The notes beneath the pieces were generated by a model. It had not been told where the DNA came from, did not search any database, and saw nothing but the letters and a program-made list of their open reading frames with translations. A DNA stretch of 64,000 nucleotides, from contig JAOANR010000014.1 in NCBI GenBank assembly GCA_030278955.1, positions 997,920-1,061,919 on the forward strand, in the 5' to 3' direction. The DNA comes from Hygrophila difformis. Its lineage: Eukaryota; Streptophyta; Magnoliopsida; Lamiales; Acanthaceae. The position numbers and the translations under genes were made by a program. This document shows positions 63,771-64,000 of this stretch, in pieces (within the stretch, counting starts at the first letter, position 1; each line of letters opens with the position of its first letter).

Positions 63771-64000
63771 TGGGCCAAGGATTAGTTGTGAGTTTTTATT
63801 AGTAGTATTTATTTTTATTATTTCTATTTAGGTTCCAATTTAATTGAGCTTGGCAATTGGCATTCATATTTGTTCATATTTTTACCCAATGGACAACGGG
63901 GAATTAATGGGCCCAAATCCATGTAAACCCAATTTAACCCCTAAAAACAGTCGGTCCCAAGTTCGGTTCCAATTTATCCTTAAATTATTACTCCAGTATA

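Larger units (their letters stand above)
36793..64000. repeat. Duplicated segment, copy 2 (likely assembly duplicate)
   Basis: Same order and orientation as 7307-34493. It begins in the intron just after exon 19 of the receptor kinase, in the middle of a sentence as it were, directly at the gap. Base-length differences are frequent in the first 2 kb and become rare after about 40.6 kb. Entries below list the copy-2 versions. Confidence 0.97.

Overview
This is nuclear DNA from a flowering plant, most likely a core eudicot. It is AT-rich and carries intron-split genes with GT-AG splice sites, a plant Copia retrotransposon, Stowaway/Tourist/hAT-type non-autonomous transposons, and plant gene families (seipin, OVATE family protein, STICHEL-like, LRR-malectin receptor kinase). 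The species cannot be named from the sequence alone; Lamiales is only a guess.

Layout. Positions 1-2050 hold the 5' part of a Copia element on the minus strand (LTR, gag, start of pol). A four-exon ribosomal protein gene, RPL10/uL16, follows at 3199-4237, then a MITE cluster and a SINE-like relic. A complete 23-exon LRR-malectin receptor-like kinase lies on the minus strand at 5943-11651; all its splice phases agree and give 992-996 aa. A transposon-rich stretch (12.5-14.9 kb) includes a Tourist-like element and an odd element built of a 22-bp-phased CAGCGA array. Next come SEIPIN (+, 15090-17466), a dead CTD-phosphatase-like copy (+, 17904-18728), an intronless OVATE family gene (-, 18988-20076) and a STICHEL-like gene (-, 20794-25924). 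From 26.6 to 34.5 kb I find no convincing gene, only small transposons, a near-perfect 280-bp hairpin and short poly(A)-tailed insertions. Three exons of a UBTD-like ubiquitin-domain gene (-, 35002-35823) close the first contig.

A 500-N gap spans 36293-36792. After it, 36793-64000 repeats 7307-34493 in the same order and orientation and at almost full identity. The second copy starts inside the kinase gene (exons 20-23 are missing), and single-base indels crowd both contig ends at the gap. The simplest reading is two overlapping contigs or haplotypes placed in tandem by the scaffolder, not a biological duplication. Most copy-2 'mutations' are therefore probably consensus errors. The pseudogene lesions, which both copies share, are real.

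The genes do not form a pathway; this is an ordinary plant gene neighbourhood. The most unusual signals are the helically phased CAGCGA element (13656-14123), the inverted repeat at 28444-28724 and the assembly duplication.
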